A DNA stretch of 62,700 bases from an uncultured Bacteroidales bacterium (GTDB lineage Bacteria; Bacteroidota; Bacteroidia; Bacteroidales; WCHB1-69), in contig CAJODA010000004.1 of assembly GCA_905233745.1 (NCBI GenBank), forward strand, positions 1-62,700, written 5' to 3'. Below the pieces are notes generated by a model. That model saw only the letters and a list, made by a program, of their open reading frames with translations, did not search any database and had not been told where the DNA came from. The position numbers were made by a program, and so were the translations under genes. This document shows positions 40,483-49,562 of this stretch, one piece after another; positions within the stretch are counted from its first letter, which is position 1, and every line of letters starts with the position of its first letter.

Positions 40483-41871
40483 TTAATCTTCGGGAATATA
40501 AATGTACTGTATGGAATCGATAAGGGTGTTCACCTCACTATCGTCGTTGATGAGTTTTGCTAATTTCAAATAGTTCAGCACATTCTCTCGCAAACCGTTT
40601 TCCAAAAATGCCCCGGGCAAGTTCTCCTTGGCCTCGGCAAGGCAATAGTCATGTATATTTCCACGTATAATATTTATGCTGTCCGTGTAAACTTCCTGAA
40701 ATTCAGTATTCTGACAGGCTTGGGCACTATCGAACAAGACAAGCGCGTGTTTGAACCTTTCGAGTTGTCCTTGCGTATTGTCCATACCTTGCTGATAGGT
40801 TTGCACGCCACGTTGGTAAAATCCCATGGCCTCATCGTATGCCTGGTGGGATTTTTTGCCCCGTACACTGAACAATACAACAAGCAGGACAACGACAGCG
40901 ACGCACGCACCTATGATTATTCCCTTAACCGGCAGCTTCTTGGACTTCGGGGATTGTGCATGTGACGACGAATTGGCCGGATACTGACCACTTATATGAA
41001 TGGACGAGCTATTGTACGGGCCATTTGATGTGTGTATGGAGCTTGGTGTGTACGAAATCTGAGCCAGGTGTTCAGCGGCAAACCGCTCCAGATCAGTGGC
41101 AAAAGGCCGGTTGCCCGGCACAGGAGCCAGGCACTGCATGATAACCTCTTTCAAATCATCTGAGTAGTTGGCTGGCAGCGGCGGGACTTCCTCTCCTGCA
41201 AGTTGGGCTTCGCCGCCCTTGCCCCCGAACGGCAACCGTCCGGTGAGCATCTCGTAAAGCGATGCGCCCAACGCCCAAATGTCACTGGCCACCAAGGGCA
41301 TCTGATTCCGCTGGAACTTCTCGGGCGGCATATACGGTCTAGTACCCTGAACCGTGGATTTACCCTCAGCCGATTCGCCTAACATGTGCTTCACATTAGA
41401 GCTGATACCGAAATCGGTGATGATGTAGCTGTTGCCGTCTAACAGCACATTGGCGGGCTTGATGTCCTGGTGAATAATCGGCGGCTGGTGCTCATGCATG
41501 CAGGCCAAACCGGAGGAGACGTCATGCAGAAACTGCCAAGCTTTGCGCTCGCTGCAATTTCCAAGCAAGTCCTCCGCCGATCCGGAATTATAGTACGGCA
41601 TCACCAAATACGGGTGACCCACACAAACACCGAAATACGTGTATTTTAACAGATTGGGGTGATTCAAATTATAGACTAAGGCAAACTCCTGACGGAACAT
41701 CTCTATACCCGACTCGTCCAATTGCGCCGTCGGCAAAAACACCTTTAACACCAGCGTCAGCTGCGCGGAAGTGTCCTCTACAAGCCAAACCTCGGAGAAC
41801 CCTCCTTCTCCAAGTTTCTTCAAAAGTTTATATCGACTGTCAAAAAGGTAGCCTTGTTGTAATCTTGACAT
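40483..41871 (-). CDS. Membrane Ser/Thr kinase with HQD catalytic loop, kinase A
   Basis: 462 aa. N-terminal eukaryotic-like kinase domain (about 13-270): Gly loop GEGGFSEV (21-28), Lys43, catalytic loop HQDIKPAN (134-141), DFG (153-155), and MPPEKF. The Arg before the catalytic Asp is replaced by Gln, so it is not an RD kinase and may not need activation-loop phosphorylation. A membrane helix at about 316-340 (GIIIGACVAVVVLLVVLFSV) leads to a 120-residue helical external domain (AMGFYQRGVQTYQQGMDNTQGQLERF...). It is a close paralog of the kinase encoded directly upstream. Confidence 0.92.
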   Translation of the reverse strand: MSRLQQGYLFDSRYKLLKKLGEGGFSEVWLVEDTSAQLTLVLKVFLPTAQLDESGIEMFRQEFALVYNLNHPNLLKYTYFGVCVGHPYLVMPYYNSGSAEDLLGNCSERKAWQFLHDVSSGLACMHEHQPPIIHQDIKPANVLLDGNSYIITDFGISSNVKHMLGESAEGKSTVQGTRPYMPPEKFQRNQMPLVASDIWALGASLYEMLTGRLPFGGKGGEAQLAGEEVPPLPANYSDDLKEVIMQCLAPVPGNRPFATDLERFAAEHLAQISYTPSSIHTSNGPYNSSSIHISGQYPANSSSHAQSPKSKKLPVKGIIIGACVAVVVLLVVLFSVRGKKSHQAYDEAMGFYQRGVQTYQQGMDNTQGQLERFKHALVLFDSAQACQNTEFQEVYTDSINIIRGNIHDYCLAEAKENLPGAFLENGLRENVLNYLKLAKLINDDSEVNTLIDSIQYIYIPED

Positions 41872-41931
41872 ATTAGTTGAAAATTAGATTCTGACTTTAA
41901 CAAAGTTGGTCTTCCTCACCAGAGCCAACGC

Positions 41932-43341
41932 TTAATTACCGTTTGTTGAAGTATATTTTTTACTATGCTGGTATCCGAATTCCGGATTCAAATCTGAACT
42001 GCCGTCCGGATCATCACCATCTTGTGTTGGTTGGATGGTATGGCCTTTTGTATTGATATTCTTTTTTTTGAGGCCTTGATTTTTATCCTTTGCAGGCGGG
42101 GTCCCATTCTCAGCAATAGGCTGGTTCTCCTCTTTCTTTTCATGCTTGGTCCCATTCTCCGCAACAGGCTGGTTCTCCTCCACATTTTCATGCGTGGTCA
42201 CCTCCTCAACAACAGGCTTGTTCTCCTCACCTTTATTACCATTATCGTCCTTGACATAGAAAATGGAAAAAATGGCAACGAAAATTGCGATGCCTACAAC
42301 ACAGGCGGCAGCAATAAACCAAGGCATCGGATTCTTCTTCTTTTTCAAAGAGGAGTGTCCATAGTATATATCATCATCCGAATACTGATGGCTATTTGAC
42401 GAAGAATAAACCCCCGACATATAATCTTTTGAGTAACTGCCAGAAGAGGTGTAGTCATTAGAAAAGCCTCTTCCGGATGATGTGTTGTTCGTGTCCGGAC
42501 CATTGAAAGGATTTAAATCCCAGTCCGTAGTCGCCTTTTGGGAGAGATGCCGTTCGGCGTACTGTTTCAGTTCTTTGGCAGTAGGGCGTTCATTAGGATT
42601 TTGGGAGAGGCATTGCCGGATGATTCCTTTCAAATCATCGGAGAAAGAGCTCGGCAATATTGGGATGCCCACGCCATCCAACTGGCTTTGGCCCCCTTTC
42701 CCTCCGAAAGGCAACTGGCCTGTAAGCATTTCGTACAGAGACGCTCCCAATGACCAGATGTCGTTTTCCACCGACACAAGAGGTTCTTCCTGGAATTTTT
42801 CAGGTGGCATATAGGCACGAGTCCCCTGTACAAAACGCTTGTTTTTGAAGAGGCTGTACACGCTTGCGCTAATACCGAAGTCGGTGATAATGAAGTTACC
42901 CTCGTCATCCACCAACACATTAGCGGGTTTAATATCCTGGTGAATAATGGCAGGGCGATGTTTGTGCAGACAAGTGAGTCCCGCTGCCACATCGCGAAGA
43001 TACTGCCAGGCTGTCGGTTCGTCGCATCGTCCGATTAAATTCTCCGCTGAACCAGCGCTATAATAGGGCATCACCAAAAAAGGATAGCCTACACAAATAT
43101 CGTAATAACTGTATTTCAGCAGGTTTGTATGGTTGAGGTCAAACACCAGCGAGAACTCTTTGCGAAAAAGTTCCTTTGCCGTATCGTCCAACGTCTCCGA
43201 AGGAAGGAAAATCTTAAGTGCCATGAGATGCTTGGCCGTGGTATCCTCCACCAGCCACACCTCGGCATATCCGCCTTCGCCAATCTTTTTTTTCAGAAGA
43301 TAGCGTTCGTGAAACAGGAATCCTTCTTGTAAGTGTGCCAT
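41932..43341 (-). CDS. Membrane Ser/Thr kinase with HQD catalytic loop, kinase B
   Basis: 469 aa. Kinase domain about 13-270: GEGGYAEV, ALKIF Lys, HQDIKPANV, DFGISAS, GTRAYMPPEKF. The same HQD replacement as in kinase A. A membrane helix follows a basic KKKKNPMP segment (PWFIAAACVVGIAIFVAIFSIF, about 343-366). Its outer tail differs entirely from kinase A: low-complexity repeats EENQPVAENGTKHEKK / EENQPIAENGTPPAK, then lysine- and serine-rich sequence. Twin kinases with different outer parts suggest different inputs to shared targets. Confidence 0.92.
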   Translation of the reverse strand: MAHLQEGFLFHERYLLKKKIGEGGYAEVWLVEDTTAKHLMALKIFLPSETLDDTAKELFRKEFSLVFDLNHTNLLKYSYYDICVGYPFLVMPYYSAGSAENLIGRCDEPTAWQYLRDVAAGLTCLHKHRPAIIHQDIKPANVLVDDEGNFIITDFGISASVYSLFKNKRFVQGTRAYMPPEKFQEEPLVSVENDIWSLGASLYEMLTGQLPFGGKGGQSQLDGVGIPILPSSFSDDLKGIIRQCLSQNPNERPTAKELKQYAERHLSQKATTDWDLNPFNGPDTNNTSSGRGFSNDYTSSGSYSKDYMSGVYSSSNSHQYSDDDIYYGHSSLKKKKNPMPWFIAAACVVGIAIFVAIFSIFYVKDDNGNKGEENKPVVEEVTTHENVEENQPVAENGTKHEKKEENQPIAENGTPPAKDKNQGLKKKNINTKGHTIQPTQDGDDPDGSSDLNPEFGYQHSKKYTSTNGN

Positions 43342-43377
43342 AATGAAAAACAGTTCGTGTTGTGGTTTAGCTATCTT

Positions 43378-44832
43378 TTATTGATTTTGGTTCTTTACAT
43401 CAGAACTATTATTCGTCTGCAGCTCGTTATTGTCCAGGTTCTTACCCCCGGTACGGAGCAAATCGTTGCCTCCTGTATTTGATGGGGTGCCCGGAGCATT
43501 CGTGGATTTGCCTGACCTGAGACTCGGCACATCACCATTCGCAGTTGTTCCTGCGGCAGACGAAGCGTCAGCTCTGCCTGCATTCCCCGATTGTGAGTCC
43601 TTGTCTCTCGTTACGGGCTTGGAAGCCGCAGACGGCACGGTCGTGACCGTCTTGTTCTGATGCTGATATTCGACTTCTGTCAGACTGACATCTTCATTGT
43701 CAGAAGTGCTGTTGGAGGATTCTGCCTGTGTGTCCACATGGGTGTTCCCCGGGGTTTGGGAAACTGCATCTCCATTTTCCACTTTCTTGGGTGAATCAAA
43801 GTATCTGAAGCAGGCATAGCCACCTACAAACACTACCACCACAGCCAGAAGTGCGATGAGCGTGTCTTTCAAGCGATTATTTTGGCGGCGGGACGGGTCG
43901 CTTTTCTCGCTTGACACAGCTGCAACATTATTCTTTTGAGTTATGCTCAAGGGATTGCTCTGCTTCACCGGCCGTTCGGGACCTGAAGCCACCTGGCAAA
44001 GCAGCGTGGTCACATTGTCGTGCCAGTGAGCGGCGGCGGCATCTGTCCATAACTGCTCAATGGCCTCTGGCAGATGGTTTGCGTCCGGAATAGTTTCGAT
44101 GACATTCTGGATTTCATCAGTGCGCAGCACCCCGCATAAGCCATCGCTGCAAAGCAGGAAAATGTCGTCTTTGTAAATGTTAATCGGACCCTCCACATCA
44201 GGATTGGCTTTCTCGGAAGGGTTACCGAGACTCCGAGTGATTATATTGTTGTTGGGATGCTCGAAAGCCTCTTCTTCGCTGAGTTGAAGCACCTCCATCA
44301 CATAGGAGTGGTCACGGGACAACATTTTAAGAAAATGGTCAGGTGAGTAGTAATAAATCCGGCTGTCACCACACCATGCATAGTAGGCGGTATTGTTCTC
44401 CAGCAGCCAAAGCAGAGCCACTGTGGTACCCATCCCCTCCTTCTCGCTATCTCTGGCAGCCTCCTTCTTAATGGCAATGTCTGCGGCGACAATAGCCTTA
44501 CGAATAAACTTCTTGATGGCGGCATCAGAAGACATATCCAGATGCTTCATGCCCTCTTCGCTGAATTGATCCTGAAGCGTGGTCACGGCAATCTGGGAGG
44601 CAACCTCCCCGGCGTTCATTCCGCCCATACCGTCAGCCACCACTAACAGACATCCCTTCCCCTGCAGGGGAATCATTTTGGAGAAGTCCCTTACGGTCAC
44701 ATCCCCAAAATGATTCACGGAGGGGTTGGCAACACCCACTTCAGACACCACGAGACAATTGTCCTCATTTGCGCCGTCGCGGGCAGCCCTGTCGCATTGT
44801 ACAGCAATACTCAGTATTGTTTCCTCACTCAT
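43378..44832 (-). CDS. Membrane-anchored PP2C-family Ser/Thr phosphatase
   Basis: 484 aa. N-terminal PP2C domain (about 1-275) with metal-site residues: EDN (23-25), VADGMGGMNAGE (67-71 region), WCGDSRIYYY, LLCSDGLCGVL, and HWHDNVTTLL near the end. A membrane helix lies at about 328-348 (TLIALLAVVVVFVGGYACF). The periplasmic tail of about 135 residues is Ser/Thr/Asn/Gly-rich and unstructured. It should remove phosphates placed by the three kinases of the operon. Kinase and PP2C genes side by side are typical of PknB/PstP-type systems. Confidence 0.92.
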   Translation of the reverse strand: MSEETILSIAVQCDRAARDGANEDNCLVVSEVGVANPSVNHFGDVTVRDFSKMIPLQGKGCLLVVADGMGGMNAGEVASQIAVTTLQDQFSEEGMKHLDMSSDAAIKKFIRKAIVAADIAIKKEAARDSEKEGMGTTVALLWLLENNTAYYAWCGDSRIYYYSPDHFLKMLSRDHSYVMEVLQLSEEEAFEHPNNNIITRSLGNPSEKANPDVEGPINIYKDDIFLLCSDGLCGVLRTDEIQNVIETIPDANHLPEAIEQLWTDAAAAHWHDNVTTLLCQVASGPERPVKQSNPLSITQKNNVAAVSSEKSDPSRRQNNRLKDTLIALLAVVVVFVGGYACFRYFDSPKKVENGDAVSQTPGNTHVDTQAESSNSTSDNEDVSLTEVEYQHQNKTVTTVPSAASKPVTRDKDSQSGNAGRADASSAAGTTANGDVPSLRSGKSTNAPGTPSNTGGNDLLRTGGKNLDNNELQTNNSSDVKNQNQ

Positions 44833-44844
44833 TCTTCAGTGTTA

Positions 44845-45822
44845 CTATTTGTTTTTTCCTTTCTTTTTGCCTTTATTGTTATCCTTTTCAGGAATTATGG
44901 AATCGTCATCCTGACCCTGATTTTTCTTGTCAGAAGCAGACTTTCCTGACGCTGTTGGCTGTGACAGCATCTTCACCAACTCCCACTTGCGGGAGCCGTA
45001 AGGATCCATACGCGCCATGCCCATCAGGTTGAAGCGGATACAGCCGGGCTCATCCACATTCATGTTCAGGAAAGCACCACCGATAACGCTGGCAGGATTA
45101 GCGGGCTGGCGCAAATTGAAGATGGTGTTCTCATTGAACGTGATTGTTGTGGGAATAATCGTACAATGCGTCTCTCCCATATCATCCAAAGAGAACCAAA
45201 CCATATAGCCAGACTTCATGCCATCACCTGTCTCAACACCCAGACCAAGATTATGGAAAGTGGTGTCCAAAACGTTGTAAAAACCTGAAGCGAGCATCTC
45301 GCTAACGGTCTTGTTCATGTCAAACGGACGAAATTCTTTGTCTTTCAACATTTTGTATTGGACATTATCCACCGAAACCATATCTTCGCCGTATTTGTTG
45401 GCATCGAATTTCGGATCCGACTTCCAAGGTTTCAGGAATCGGTTGTCCACTCCGTAGCCATAAGCCAGGAGTGGAACAACACTATATACGGTACCGAAAA
45501 AGTCATTGCCAGAGACATTGCTGCCACTCTCATTGTCACGCACGTTATAGTCCGATTTCACCACAAGGAAAGCGTTTTCCACGGCGCGTTCAATAATGGC
45601 ATTCGCATCAGAAGAGACTCTGGAGGAACTCGGTGCCTGAGGATTGAGGGAAGGTATCTCCTTGTTCTCAGGTGTCACGGCAGACTCTTCGCCGGCGTTT
45701 GTCTTTTCCGCCTGCTCTTTATTGGTTCCTTTCTTGTTCCCATGCAAACTGGGAATATTATTCTGCGCATTGCCAAGCACAACAGCGGCAATAAGCAGGA
45801 ATATTAAGCTAATTTTTTTCAT
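44845..45822 (-). CDS. Secreted protein of unknown function in the kinase operon
   Basis: 325 aa. Signal peptide ending in VLGNAQ. Ser/Asn/Glu-rich linker to about residue 70, a mixed fold (IIERAVENAFLVVKSDYNVRD ... YMVWFSLDDMGETHCTIIPTTITF), and a very basic, charged tail (DKKNQGQDDDSIIPEKDNNKGKKKGKNK). I do not recognise the family. It lies between the FHA protease and the phosphatase with gaps of 14 and 12 bases. Candidate substrate of the protease or ligand for the kinase tails; that is inference from position only. Confidence 0.65.
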   Translation of the reverse strand: MKKISLIFLLIAAVVLGNAQNNIPSLHGNKKGTNKEQAEKTNAGEESAVTPENKEIPSLNPQAPSSSRVSSDANAIIERAVENAFLVVKSDYNVRDNESGSNVSGNDFFGTVYSVVPLLAYGYGVDNRFLKPWKSDPKFDANKYGEDMVSVDNVQYKMLKDKEFRPFDMNKTVSEMLASGFYNVLDTTFHNLGLGVETGDGMKSGYMVWFSLDDMGETHCTIIPTTITFNENTIFNLRQPANPASVIGGAFLNMNVDEPGCIRFNLMGMARMDPYGSRKWELVKMLSQPTASGKSASDKKNQGQDDDSIIPEKDNNKGKKKGKNK

Positions 45823-45836
45823 AATCGTTTGAAATT

Positions 45837-47354
45837 TTAGTGGGTGATAGCGGAAATCGGAACGATACTGCCGGAATTATTACCATGACGGGTGGAAACG
45901 AGACCCACCAGATAGTACTTGCCATTTTGCTTGTAGAACACAGGGCCACCGCTATTGCCGTTTTCATAGTTGGCACCGGTCACTGGAATCACACCGTGAA
46001 GCAGACCCGTGTTGGAGGTGGTGGCATATGTGTATTGCGGACGGATGTCGTTCTTGTCGCCGCCTCTTCCGTATGGGAATCCTAACACTTCCAGACGGGC
46101 ACCGGCAGGAAGGTTCTTCGACAACTGGGCATCGGCCACAATGTTGCTGTGTACATTAACCTTGCGATAAGCATAGTCGCTGCCATTGGCAAGATAAATG
46201 GAAAGGCCGTCGCCAAGTTCAACCTTCTTGTCATTCTTACGGCTCACATTGAAGTCGGTGTAGTGGAAGACGCGTTGGTCACCAGTTTTGCTTTCAGCCA
46301 CGATGGTGGCATCGATGATGGCGCCCAGCTGTGACAAGACGTTGGCCACGGTGAAGGTGTTTCCTTCGTCAATGTTGGCCCAGTAAGCCCAAGGTTCCAC
46401 CACGTGACGGGCGGTGATGAAATAGCCGTCGCTGGTGATAAAACCAGTGGCTAACGGGGTCTCGTCACCCACAAAATAGTACTCCCACGGATCGTCGCCG
46501 ATGATATCGTAGGCATCAGAGCTCTTGGGTGCAGAGATGGTGAACTTTGTCATCTTCACGAAATACACATAGGGTTCGAAAGATGTAAGATTGCCAGACA
46601 ATGGAACATCCGCCGGTCTGCTGGGTGTTGCCGGAACAATATTACTGCTTGAAGTACGACTACCACTTTTTCTAAAGCCATCGATAATCTTGCGAAGGCC
46701 AGAAATTTCTTCTTGTGCAGCCTTTGTCTGTTCAACTGCATTCTTTGATTGTTCAATTGCGGCAGCAGCTTCCCCTTTGGCTAATCTCGTCTCCTTGTTG
46801 GCCATTAGCAAGCCTGCGACGAGTCCTGCAATGGCAAGACAGAAGATGATGCATATGGTAACCAAGGCGGTCTTGTAGGGTCTCAGAGCCTGCTGGCGGA
46901 AGAGATTGAGACGGGCGGTCATGCCGATGGACTTCACAAAAGACTGTTCGCCTTGCGGGACGATGAAGCCGAGGCGCGGGCCGTTGTAGGAGAGTTGGAT
47001 TTCATCTCCGTTTTGCAGCATCTGCTCACCCATCACACGCTGACCGTTCACGAACGTGTCATTAGTGCTGCTGCGATGGATAAGTTTCCATTGGTCGCCT
47101 TCGCGGACAATGACGGCGTGCTCACGGCTCACCGTGCCGAACTGCTCGTCAATGAGCACCTGGCACTTCTTGTCGCGCCCGATGAACACCTCATCAATAA
47201 TGAGCTTCTGCTGCTCACCACGGCGGTGTGTTGCCGAGTCATCCTTGTGTTCAATGATAAAATAGCGTCTGCCGTCTCCGCCGAATACGGAGCGCATGCC
47301 GGAATTGATGGTTCCGGAAACCGTTCTTTTGAATTGAGTAGTTTGATTTGCCAT
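45837..47354 (-). CDS. FHA domain - membrane helix - trypsin-like serine protease
   Basis: 505 aa. Cytoplasmic FHA domain (about 30-135): FIGRDKKCQVLI, TVSREHAVIV, STNDTFVNG. Membrane helix about 160-183 (ALVTICIIFCLAIAGLVAGLLM). A coiled coil follows (AAAAIEQSKNAVEQTKAAQEEIS), then a periplasmic S1/HtrA-like protease domain (about 295-505) with His in FITARHVV and Ser in GNSGGPVF; DFNV may supply the Asp. The FHA domain reads phospho-Thr inside the cell, so kinase signals could switch periplasmic proteolysis. No PDZ domain is present, unlike HtrA. Confidence 0.88.
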   Translation of the reverse strand: MANQTTQFKRTVSGTINSGMRSVFGGDGRRYFIIEHKDDSATHRRGEQQKLIIDEVFIGRDKKCQVLIDEQFGTVSREHAVIVREGDQWKLIHRSSTNDTFVNGQRVMGEQMLQNGDEIQLSYNGPRLGFIVPQGEQSFVKSIGMTARLNLFRQQALRPYKTALVTICIIFCLAIAGLVAGLLMANKETRLAKGEAAAAIEQSKNAVEQTKAAQEEISGLRKIIDGFRKSGSRTSSSNIVPATPSRPADVPLSGNLTSFEPYVYFVKMTKFTISAPKSSDAYDIIGDDPWEYYFVGDETPLATGFITSDGYFITARHVVEPWAYWANIDEGNTFTVANVLSQLGAIIDATIVAESKTGDQRVFHYTDFNVSRKNDKKVELGDGLSIYLANGSDYAYRKVNVHSNIVADAQLSKNLPAGARLEVLGFPYGRGGDKNDIRPQYTYATTSNTGLLHGVIPVTGANYENGNSGGPVFYKQNGKYYLVGLVSTRHGNNSGSIVPISAITH

Positions 47355-47403
47355 AATGGAAAAGTTAAGTTGTTAATATTGAGAAATGAATTGTTCATTT
47401 TTA

Positions 47404-48693
47404 TCAAATGCCCTCCACACGTAGTTTCACCTCACCGATAGAGATAATGTCGCCAGCTTTCAGCTCCACACCTTCAAGTCCATGAAGTTCCCTCGAATTG
47501 ACATACGTGCCGTTGAGCGAGTTCTCCCACTTTCCGTCATAGAACTGGCCATCGCGCAAGTACCAGCTATTCTGCACAGGGTTGAACTCCAGCGTGAAGT
47601 GCCTGCGAGAAATGTAGCTTGTATTAAAGTCCTTTATACTAATGTTGTTGCTGATATATTTGCTGTAGCGGCCGCCTGTTACCAAATAAATGTCATCTTG
47701 CAAGAAATCGTTGAGATTATAACGCTTGCCATGTTCCTCGCCCTGCATCACTTTCAGCACCAAACCCTTGCTGATGTTGGTACTGAAATCCAGTACCGGT
47801 GTCATCACACGCGGTTGCTCCTGTTGGTTAGGAATATGCGCCAGCACTTCATCCACACTTTGATAGCGTTTCTCATAATTGGGTTCAAGACACCCGTTCA
47901 GAACAGTCTCCCAATGGCTCAGATGTGGTTTCATGCGCAACTTGTCACGATTCCAGCGCCCGCTCACCGCCTTGTCGATATATGGCTCCAAGTCCGCCTC
48001 ACTCTCCAACCTTCCATAAGGCAATTCGTGGAAAAGTATTTCATACAGAACCACGCCAAATGAAAAGATGTCAGTAGTGGGAAGCACCGTGGCTTTTGCC
48101 TTTTTAGGACGTGTCTGCTCGGGTGCCATGTAGGCAAACGTGCCGAAGATATCCACTTTATTGAAAAGTTTTTTCCAAAACGGGATATCGGCGATGGCAC
48201 CGGTAGTGCCGAAATCAGACAGGGCCACCTTGCCGTCGCTCTTCACCAGAATATTTTCAGGCTTGAGATCGCGGTGGACCTTGCCACTGCGGTGCAAAGC
48301 CTGCAAACCGTATAAGATTTGGCAGGCAATACGTTCATAATTAGGTGAGACATTCTCCACAAGGTTATATAGGTTACCTTTTTGACAGAATTCCATCACA
48401 ATATATGGATTACCCATCACAATATCGTACTCGATAGAATGGACCAAATAGGGGCTGTCAATGCGGCCAGTCTCAAATTCCATCTTGAAACGCTGGACCA
48501 ATTCGGCCCTTTCCTCGCCGGTGCGTTTCCATAATGGCAAAATCTTCAGCGCGTATGGCTGATTACGGGCATCCAACACTTTGAACACCATCCCAAAGCT
48601 TCCCTCTCCCAACGTCTTCTCCACGCGGTAGCGTCCGTTGACGTATTCACCAGCCTTGAAATCGCATTTTTCAGCAAAGTAGTTTTCAGCCAT
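47404..48693 (-). CDS. Soluble Ser/Thr kinase with C-terminal FHA domain, kinase C
   Basis: 429 aa. Kinase domain about 20-285: GEGSFGMV (29-36), Lys50, HRDLKPEN (140-147, a true RD kinase), SDFG (159-162), FAYMAPEQ. The FHA domain at about 335-429 holds the core residues SRRHFTLEF and NGTYVN. No membrane helix. It may bind phosphorylated partners through FHA and thereby act downstream of the membrane kinases. Kinase-FHA fusions are known in other bacteria, but the order kinase-FHA with a soluble form in this setting is noteworthy. Confidence 0.92.
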   Translation of the reverse strand: MAENYFAEKCDFKAGEYVNGRYRVEKTLGEGSFGMVFKVLDARNQPYALKILPLWKRTGEERAELVQRFKMEFETGRIDSPYLVHSIEYDIVMGNPYIVMEFCQKGNLYNLVENVSPNYERIACQILYGLQALHRSGKVHRDLKPENILVKSDGKVALSDFGTTGAIADIPFWKKLFNKVDIFGTFAYMAPEQTRPKKAKATVLPTTDIFSFGVVLYEILFHELPYGRLESEADLEPYIDKAVSGRWNRDKLRMKPHLSHWETVLNGCLEPNYEKRYQSVDEVLAHIPNQQEQPRVMTPVLDFSTNISKGLVLKVMQGEEHGKRYNLNDFLQDDIYLVTGGRYSKYISNNISIKDFNTSYISRRHFTLEFNPVQNSWYLRDGQFYDGKWENSLNGTYVNSRELHGLEGVELKAGDIISIGEVKLRVEGI

Positions 48694-48704
48694 ACCAAAA
48701 AAAA

Positions 48705-49556
48705 TTATTTAGTTGAAAATTCGAAATCACGATCACCCATAGACACAATATCACCGTCATGAAGCTCTGTCCGGCGGGTCACCCGGATATAGGTGCTCTT
48801 GAAGGCGCTGCGGTCCTCAATGTACCATTTGCCGTCCTCAAAAGTGAGCAATGCCTGCTGCTGCGAGGTGATAGTGAAATTGTCAGGCTCAGTGTTCTGG
48901 CGGTTCAGGACAACTTCAGCAGAGGAATACTCCTGTTTCACCATTCTCGCTGCGGGCTCATTTTCGTGCGGTACAGGCTGAAGGGAGCAATGTGGAGGCA
49001 GTTCAGGCTCGGTCATCTTTGCCCTTGGATTCTGCATCTGGTGGATATTGACCGTTTTCTTGTTAACAGCTTCTTCTTGATTCGTGGCGGGCACAAAACG
49101 CTCTGTCTTCTTGGCGGCAGAGATATTCTGATCGGGTGCAACATAACGTTCCGTCTTTTTGGGAACTGTCGCATCTCTGTCAGGTGCCACGTATGGTTGG
49201 GTGACCTTAGGGCCAACCGGTTGTTGCTGGAGATTCGGATTGCTGATAACAACAGTCTTCTTTCCCCCTCCATCTTGCATTTGAGGAGGTGTACTGTTCC
49301 CTATCGGACGATGGCATTTCGGACATACCTGCATTCCCGGAAGAATGGGATAGCCGCAGTCGTGCACAGTCACACCGCCACCCTTGGGTTCCTCCGGACG
49401 GGTTTCCATTCGCATTGTTTTTTTGTCGTCATCCACGACAGGAGCTGCAGATGATACCGCAGCAGCCGCTTTACGGTTCTCTTTTAAAGGTGAGCCGCAC
49501 CGGCTACAAAATGTAGCATCATCGGCATTGTTCAGTCCACAAAATTTACATATCAT
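48705..49556 (-). CDS. Zinc-ribbon FHA adaptor with repeated KKT motifs
   Basis: 283 aa. Two zinc ribbons: MICKFCGLNNADDATFCSRCG (CxxC...CxxC) and one with CGYPILPGMQVCPKCHRP. A long Pro/Gln/Thr linker (about 85-195) carries five KKT units: DKKTMRM, GKKTVVI, PKKTERYV, AKKTERFV, NKKTVNI. A C-terminal FHA-like domain (about 205-283) lacks some core residues (RTELHDGDIVSMGDRDFEF is clear). The KKT sites are likely targets of the kinases, with the phospho-Thr sites read by FHA domains of neighbours. That is a reasoned guess. Confidence 0.85.
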   Translation of the reverse strand: MICKFCGLNNADDATFCSRCGSPLKENRKAAAAVSSAAPVVDDDKKTMRMETRPEEPKGGGVTVHDCGYPILPGMQVCPKCHRPIGNSTPPQMQDGGGKKTVVISNPNLQQQPVGPKVTQPYVAPDRDATVPKKTERYVAPDQNISAAKKTERFVPATNQEEAVNKKTVNIHQMQNPRAKMTEPELPPHCSLQPVPHENEPAARMVKQEYSSAEVVLNRQNTEPDNFTITSQQQALLTFEDGKWYIEDRSAFKSTYIRVTRRTELHDGDIVSMGDRDFEFSTK

Positions 49557-49562
49557 AATCGT

